Below, piece by piece: positions 57,448 to 64,000 of a stretch of 64,000 nt of DNA. Below the pieces are notes generated by a model that had not been told where the DNA came from, searched no databases, and was given only the letters and a program-made list of their open reading frames with translations. The DNA is from Sabellastarte sp. h YS-2021 (taxonomy: Eukaryota > Annelida > Polychaeta > Sabellida > Sabellidae), in NCBI GenBank assembly GCA_964017235.1, contig OZ024931.1, positions 121,531,530 to 121,595,529 on the forward strand. The letters run 5' to 3'. Each line of letters starts with the position of its first letter. The first letter of the stretch is position 1. Position numbers and translations under genes: made by a program.

Positions 57448-57864
57448 ATGGAATCTGGTATGGAACTTAATGATTATGAGTACAAAATGGACAGTAGCTT
57501 TGATACCACTGATTCAGATTTTCTGACCAATGATGATGATTATGGGCAGAATCTGTTAAATCAAATCAAACAAATGAACAAGAAGTTCAGACTTGCCTGT
57601 AAACAGGTGGTCTTAATGAATAATGAAATAGAGTACCTGCAGAATCGATATGACAGAGCAGTTCAGCACAGCAACAGAAGCTACCGCTACTTTTTGAGAC
57701 TCAAGATTGCTACCATAGAAGGAATAAGGAACATGTTTTATGATTATGCCAGTCAACATGCTGACAAATTAGATGCTCTACACGAACAGCTTCTCACTGA
57801 AGGCATCATTGAGGAGGAATTAGACCTAGGTGCTCTTGATGATGAAGATATTGAAAGCCCATAG
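57448..57864 (+). CDS. Gene B copy 14
   Basis: Intact, 138 aa, with Asp128 to Gly and an ESP tail, a slightly less acidic C-terminus. Confidence 0.85.
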   Translation: MESGMELNDYEYKMDSSFDTTDSDFLTNDDDYGQNLLNQIKQMNKKFRLACKQVVLMNNEIEYLQNRYDRAVQHSNRSYRYFLRLKIATIEGIRNMFYDYASQHADKLDALHEQLLTEGIIEEELDLGALDDEDIESP

Positions 57865-58761
57865 TTTTCCAAGATGACAAAATACAAGCATATTGGTATT
57901 ATGCAACCTGTGATAATTCTGAACATTCTACTTTGTAATTAAATGGAAACATGTTTCCATTGTGTATTTCACTCAATGTATTTATATTATATCCTTGATA
58001 TTAATTCTGTTGTGCACGTCTTGTGTCTCACATAGCATTTCTTAATAAAATATTATGTTACCAATCTTATGTGTCTATCTACTCGTTACTTTATGCTTGA
58101 TACAATACAAAATCTTAATTCTTATTTACACAAAATTCAATGACAGCTTTTAACTGAAAACTCAAATACTTTAGGTGAAGTCACTTTGCCAACCTTATTC
58201 CTAAGCCTAGCACTAATCATTCACTTTGCTACTGCTGCTGTTAGCACATAGTTTCTGGAATGTCACTCAAACTTTCAGTAAGTCTTGCTATTTTTACTTA
58301 CAAATGGCTGAGTTTATGCTTGGGGTGAGGTTAAGGTCACTGCACAAATGCACGGGCCAAAATGGGGGGTCAAAGTATCATACACTGTTGTGCACCTCTC
58401 TGGTAGAGCCCAGTGGTGATCTGTAATTTTCAAGAGCTAATGTTTAGACAATTATGATAAGGTTATCTTATATACATCAAAGTAAATCCAGTACAGCAAA
58501 CCTCACAAGAAATACCTCTCAAGAAAGAGAAAACTTATGTAAAGATAAACTATCAAAACAAGACAATTTAACACCACATGACCGTATTCATTTATCAACT
58601 AAAAGCTTTCAAGTTGTACAATTTATTAACTCATCTAGTTAGCAACTGAAGCATAGCTGTCAATAATAAAAATAAGTACAGTAGTCAGTTCCAGCAATGC
58701 TTATATATTTGTGATATGAGAAATATGGCTCAAATAAGGCAGTAGAAACATTCTGGCACAG

Positions 58762-59535
58762 TCAAGGTCAAAGGTCACACCAAGGTCATACTATGATGCT
58801 TCACACCCACAACCTTGAACCAACATATCTAACAAGTAACTACACCTTATGGTTTTTCAGACAAAGCCTGGACACTATTTTACAGGTCAAGGTCAATACA
58901 GCCAGGTTAAAGGTCAATTCAAGGTCACGCCATGACGCTACATACCTACACCACCCAAACCAATGTCCCTACCAAGTATAAACTTCTTGTACCTTATGGC
59001 TTGTGAGATATTGCCTAGACAAGATTTTAAAGGTCAAGGTCATACACAGCTATGTCAAAAGTCAAATCAATCTCACACCATGACACTGCACACCTTCAAC
59101 ACCCTACCAAAGTTTCTACAAAGTATCAACTTCCTACGCCTCATGCTTTCCAAGACACAATCAACAAAATTTAAAGGGTCAAGGTCTTTACGGCAAGGTC
59201 AAAAGTTAAATCAATGTCACACCATGACACTGCATACCCACACCACTCAGCCAATTTCCCTACTACACATAAACTTTATACACCATGCGGCTTTTTCAGA
59301 TACACCACAGACAAGATTTGAAAGGTCAAGGTCACTAAAGCAAGGTCAAAGGTCAGGATCACAGCACACCTTATCATTTGTAAGATACAGCCAGGGCAAC
59401 ATTTTAAATGACAAAGCCACTAAGACAAGGTCAAATCATGGTCATACCATGATTTTCAAGGTCACTACAGCAAGGTCAAAGGTTAAATCAAGTTTACACC
59501 ACACCTTATAGTTTCTGAGATACAGACAGGACCAG
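58762..59535. repeat. AGGTCA-rich block (F3, type II)
   Basis: U7-like type II with CTACTACACATAAAC. Confidence 0.85.
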
Positions 59536-59791
59536 ACTTCTTCCCACCTGTCTGCCGGCCCAATTTCAAGGAAATTATGCAGCTAATATCAGTTATGTGG
59601 CTAGAGCACAGACACCAAAGTTTCTCAGTGGTTACATAAAACAGAAAATACAGTTTCAACAATACAACTTTTATTGATTCCATCAAATTGCTATTCATAT
59701 TTACACAGTGCAATATGGTTATAATGTCTTGATTATTATCACAGATAAATGCTAAGCATAGTATTCCAAAATTTCACTCATGCAACAACAA

Positions 59792-60202
59792 CTAACAATG
59801 GACATCAGCACCATCTAAGGCTTCTAAATCCAGTTCGTCTTCAATGATGCCTTCTCTCAATAGTTTCAGGTGCAACGCATCCAACTTATCAGCATGTTGG
59901 CTGGCATAATCATAGAACGTGTTTCGGATACCCTCCAGAGTAGCAATCTTCAGTCTCAAGAAGTAGCGGAAGCTCCTGCTGCTGCAATCCACAGCTCTGT
60001 CATAGCGGTTCTGTAGGTATTCTATTTCATTGTTCATCAGCACCACTTGTTTGCAAGCAAGTCTAAACTTCTTGTTCATCTGCTTCAGACTGTACAGTAA
60101 CTTTTCACCATAGTCATCATCATCCAAAAAATCAGACACACTGCTGTCCATGCTACTTTCCATCTCCAGTTCATAATCACTAATTTCCATATCTGACTCC
60201 AT
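59792..60202 (-). CDS. Gene A copy 14
   Basis: Intact, 136 aa, with Met95 to Thr. Confidence 0.82.
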   Translation of the reverse strand: MESDMEISDYELEMESSMDSSVSDFLDDDDYGEKLLYSLKQMNKKFRLACKQVVLMNNEIEYLQNRYDRAVDCSSRSFRYFLRLKIATLEGIRNTFYDYASQHADKLDALHLKLLREGIIEDELDLEALDGADVHC

Positions 60203-60699
60203 GTTAATAAAATGCACAATTGGCAAGGTCACACAAGCTATAGTAATACCAAGAGGTTTTAGGTATATCTCTGACACACCCTACCTGGTGGGGCATATTT
60301 ATACCACATCTGATGACACAATGACACTGATCAACTCTTGATTGCAATCCGTGCTTAACTCCAAATACTCATCATCTAACAAACGTCAAGTCCTGCCAAA
60401 GTGGCTCCACTACCACATTGCAATTACCACCAACTCCTCAAGTGACATATCTTCTCTTCCCATTCAAAGCCTGATTTATGGCAGTTAGCCTGAACAAAGG
60501 ACAATGCATTATCAGTGGACCATTGAGCAGCCATTTCAAAGTCACTGTCAACCCATCTCAAAGGACAAATTACAATTTCAATAGCACTCAGGCCACTGGG
60601 ACTTACAACTACATGTATATATATAGGAAGGCAATTTCAATGATGCATGTTACACCCTACCAACACAGTGATTCTGTATTTTTGTGACCTTTATTCATC
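60203..60699. promoter_or_regulatory. Bidirectional A/B promoter (F3)
   Basis: 497 bp with (TA)5. It has the F-type changes ATCTAACAAACG and ACCACCAACTCC. Confidence 0.7.
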
Positions 60700-61113
60700 A
60701 TGGAATCTGGTATGGAACTTAATGATTATGAGTACAAAATGGACAGTAGCTTTGATACCACTGATTCAGATTTTCTGACCAATGATGATGATTATGGGCA
60801 GAATCTGTTAAATCAAATCAAACAAATGAACAAGAAGTTCAGACTTGCCTGTAAACAGGTGGTCTTAATGAATAATGAAATAGAGTACCTGCAGAATCGA
60901 TATGACAGAGCAGTTCAGCACAGCAACAGAAGCTACCGCTACTTTTTGAGACTCAAGATTGCTACCATAGAAGGAATAAGGAACATGTTTTATGATTATG
61001 CCAGTCAACATGCTGACAAATTAGATGCTCTACACGAACAGCTTCTCACTGAAGGCATCATTGAGGAGGAATTAGACCTAGGTGCTCTTGATGAAGATAT
61101 TGAAAGCCCATAG
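60700..61113 (+). CDS. Gene B copy 15, one codon shorter
   Basis: 137 aa: one Asp codon is missing from the DDED stretch near the C-terminus. It also has Asp128 to Gly and an ESP tail. The frame is preserved. Confidence 0.85.
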   Translation: MESGMELNDYEYKMDSSFDTTDSDFLTNDDDYGQNLLNQIKQMNKKFRLACKQVVLMNNEIEYLQNRYDRAVQHSNRSYRYFLRLKIATIEGIRNMFYDYASQHADKLDALHEQLLTEGIIEEELDLGALDEDIESP

Positions 61114-62008
61114 TTTTCCAAGATGACAAAATACAAGCATATTGGTATTATGCAACCTGTGATAATTCTGAACATTCTACTTTGTAATTAAATGGAAACA
61201 TGTTTCCATTGTGTATTTCACTCAATGTATTTATATTATATCCTTGATATTAATTCTGTTGTGCACGTCTTGTGTCTCACATAGCATTTCTTAATAAAAT
61301 ATTATGTTACCAATCTTATGTGTCTATCTACTCGTTACTTTATGCTTGATACAATACAAAATCTTAATTCTTATTTACACAAAATTCAATGACAGCTTTT
61401 AACTGAAAACTCAAATACTTTAGGTGAAGTCACTTTGCCAACCTTATTCCTAAGCCTAGCACTAATCATTCACTTTGCTACTGCTGCTGTTAGCACATAG
61501 TTTCTGGAATGTCACTCAAACTTTCAGTAAGTCTTGCTATTTTTACTTACAAATGGCTGAGTTTATGCTTGGGGTGAGGTTAAGGTCACTGCACAAATGC
61601 ACGGGCCAAAATGGGGGTCAAAGTATCATACACTGTTGTGCACCTCTCTGGTAGAGCCCAGTGGTGATCTGTAATTTTCAAGAGCTAATGTTTAGACAAT
61701 TATGATAAGGTTATCTTATATACATCAAAGTAAATCCAGTACAGCAAACCTCACAAGAAATACCTCTCAAGAAAGAGAAAACTTATGTAAAGATAAACTA
61801 TCAAAACAAGATAATTTAACAGCACATGACCGTATTCATTTATCAACTAAAAGCTTTCAAGTTGTACAATTTATTAACTCATCTAGTTAGCAACTGAAGC
61901 ATAGCTGTCAATAATAAAAATATGTACAGTAGTCAGTTCTAGCAATGCTTATATATTTGTGATATAAGAAATATGGCTCAAATAAGGCAGTAGAAACATT
62001 CTGGCACA

Positions 62009-62783
62009 GTCAAGGTCAAAGGTCACACCAAGGTCATACTATGATGCTTCACACCCACAACCTTGAACCAACATATCTAACAAGTAACTACACCTTATGG
62101 TTTTTCAGACAAAGCCTGGACACTATTTTACAGGTCAAGGTCAATACAGCCAGGTTAAAGGTCAATTCAAGGCCACGCCATGACGCTACATACCTACACC
62201 ACCCAAACCAATGTCCCTACCAAGTATCAACTTCTTGTACCTTATGGCTTCTGAGATATTGCCTAGACAAGATTTTAAAGGTCAAGGTCATACACAGCTA
62301 TGTCAAAAGTCGTATCAATCTCACACCATGACACTGCACACCTTCAACACCCTACCAAAGTTTCTACAAAGTATCAACTTCCTACGCCTCATACTTTCCA
62401 AGACACAATCAACAAAATTTAAAGGGTCAAGGTCTTTACGGCAAGGTCAAAAGTTAAATCAATGTCACACCATGACACTGCATACCCACACCACTCAGCC
62501 AATTTCCCTACTACACATAAACTTTATACACCATGCGGCTTTTTCAGATACACCACAGACAAGATTTGAAAGGTCAAGGTCACTAAAGCAAGGTCAAAGG
62601 TCAGGATCACAGCACACCTTATCATTTGTAAGATACAGCCAGGGCAACATTTTAAATGACAAAGCCACTAAGACAAGGTCAAATCATGGTCATACCATGA
62701 TTTTCAAGGTCACTACAGCAAGGTCAAAGGTTAAATCAAGTTTACACCACACCTTATAGTTTCTGAGATACAGACAGGACCAG
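62009..62783. repeat. AGGTCA-rich block (F4, type II)
   Basis: As F3, but one AGGTCA has decayed to AGGCCA near 62171. Confidence 0.85.
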
Positions 62784-63039
62784 ACTTCTTCCCACCTGTC
62801 TGCCGGCCCAATTTCAAGGAAATTATGCAGCTAATATCAGTTATGTGGCTAGAGCACAGACACCAAAGTTTCTCAGTGGTTACATAAAACAGAAAATACA
62901 GTTTCAACAATACAACTTTTATTGATTCCATCAAATTGCTATTCATATTTACACAGTGCAATATGGTTATAATGTCTTGATTATTATCACAGATAAATGC
63001 TAAGCATAGTATTCCAAACTTTCACTCATGCAACAACAA

Positions 63040-63450
63040 CTAACAATGGACATCAGCACCATCTAAGGCTTCTAAATCCAGTTCGTCTTCAATGATGCCT
63101 TCTCTCAATAGTTTCAGGTGCAACGCATCCAACTTATCAGCATGTTGGCTGGCATAATCATAGAACGTGTTTCGGATACCCTCCAGAGTAGCAATCTTCA
63201 GTCTCAAGAAGTAGCGGAAGCTCCTGCTGCTGCAATCCACAGCTCTGTCATAGCGGTTCTGTAGGTATTCTATTTCATTGTTCATCAGCACCACTTGTTT
63301 GCAAGCAAGTCTAAACTTCTTGTTCATCTGCTTCAGACTGTACAGTAACTTTTCACCATAGTCATCATCATCCAAAAAATCAGACACACTGCTGTCCATG
63401 CTACTTTCCATCTCCAGTTCATAATCACTAACTTCCATATCTGACTCCAT
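63040..63450 (-). CDS. Gene A copy 15
   Basis: Intact, 136 aa, with Ile7 to Val and Met95 to Thr, the most diverged intact A here. Confidence 0.82.
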   Translation of the reverse strand: MESDMEVSDYELEMESSMDSSVSDFLDDDDYGEKLLYSLKQMNKKFRLACKQVVLMNNEIEYLQNRYDRAVDCSSRSFRYFLRLKIATLEGIRNTFYDYASQHADKLDALHLKLLREGIIEDELDLEALDGADVHC

Positions 63451-63947
63451 GTTAATAAAATGCACAATTGGCAAGGTCACACAAGCTATAGTAATACCAA
63501 GAGGTTTTAGGTATATCTCTGACACACCCTACCTGGTGGGGCATATTTATACCACATCTGATGACACAATGACACTGATCAACTCTTGATTGCAATCCGT
63601 GCTTAACTCCAAATACTCATCATCTAACAAAAGTCAAGTCCTGCCAAAGTGGCTCCACTACCACATTGCAATTACCACCAACTCCTCAAGTGACATATCT
63701 TCTCTTCCCATTCAAAGCCTGATTTATGGCAGTTAGCCTGAACAAAGGACAATGCATTATCAGTGGACCATTGAGCAGCCATTTCAAAGTCACTGTCAAC
63801 CCATCTCAAAGGACAAATTACAATTTCAATAGCACTCAGGCCACTGGGACTTACAACTACATGTATATACATAGGAAGGCAATTTCAATGATGCATGTTA
63901 CACCCTACCAACACAGTGATTCTGTATTTTTGTGACCTTTATTCATC
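63451..63947. promoter_or_regulatory. Bidirectional A/B promoter (F4)
   Basis: 497 bp. The B TATA run is interrupted (GTATATACATAGG). Confidence 0.7.
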
Positions 63948-64000
63948 ATGGAATCTGGTATGGAACTTAATGATCATGAGTACAAAATGGACAGTAGCTT
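63948..64000 (+). CDS. Gene B copy 16, partial at window edge
   Basis: First 17 codons and part of the next. Tyr10 is His here (GATCATGAG). Confidence 0.8.
   Translation, partial: MESGMELNDHEYKMDSS

Larger units (their letters stand above)
56821..58273. repeat. Forward unit F2, second part
   Basis: Continues F2 after the element: A N-terminus, promoter, B and spacer. Confidence 0.93.
58274..61522. repeat. Forward unit F3 (type II variant)
   Basis: 3249 bp. It has private spacer changes (GGCTGAGTTTATG, GGTTATCTTA) shared with F4. Confidence 0.95.
61523..64000. repeat. Forward unit F4, cut by the window edge
   Basis: Same subtype as F3. The array continues beyond the window. Confidence 0.95.

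Overview
This is animal nuclear DNA. It is AT-rich, its genes have TATA boxes and AATAAA signals, it holds long tandem arrays, and it carries DIRS-type tyrosine-recombinase retrotransposons. An invertebrate, perhaps a mollusc, is my guess from general impression only. No bacterial genes, rRNA, tRNA or CRISPR were seen.

The window is a tandem array of a roughly 3.25 kb unit, about 15 copies in whole or part, running off both ends. Each unit holds two small intronless paralogous genes, called here A (136 aa, minus strand in forward units) and B (138 aa, plus strand). They are transcribed divergently from a shared promoter of about 500 bp with a TATA box on each side. Each has its own AATAAA signal. 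The 3' ends of B and of the next A converge across about 1.9 kb of non-coding DNA containing about six degenerate monomers of about 145 bp, loaded with AGGTCA, the nuclear-receptor half-site. I do not recognise the A/B family. It has an acidic N-terminus, a strict heptad coiled coil, a second long helix and an acidic tail.

Layout: units U1-U8 run forward (1-31112). U7 is split in gene B by a decayed 5.6 kb DIRS element (22292-27848). U8 is cut at exactly the same base of gene B by a second copy (31113-36731). At the far side of that copy the array turns round, and units I1-I4 run inverted (36732-47384). A fold-back junction at 47384/47385 turns it forward again. Units F1-F4 follow (47385-64000), and F2 is split in gene A by a larger, better preserved but inactive DIRS element (50521-56820) with recognisable RT, RNase H and tyrosine recombinase.

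Units fall into two main haplotypes. Type I has a period of about 3258 and type II about 3251; a 7-bp indel in the AGGTCA block explains the difference. Mosaics between them point to gene conversion or unequal exchange. How the parts work together is inference: a high-copy, co-regulated paralogue pair with histone-array-like architecture, possibly under nuclear-receptor control, kept alike by concerted evolution while retrotransposons break single copies and their inverted repeats seed rearrangements. The perfect units and the inversions should be checked against long reads, because such arrays are prone to misassembly.
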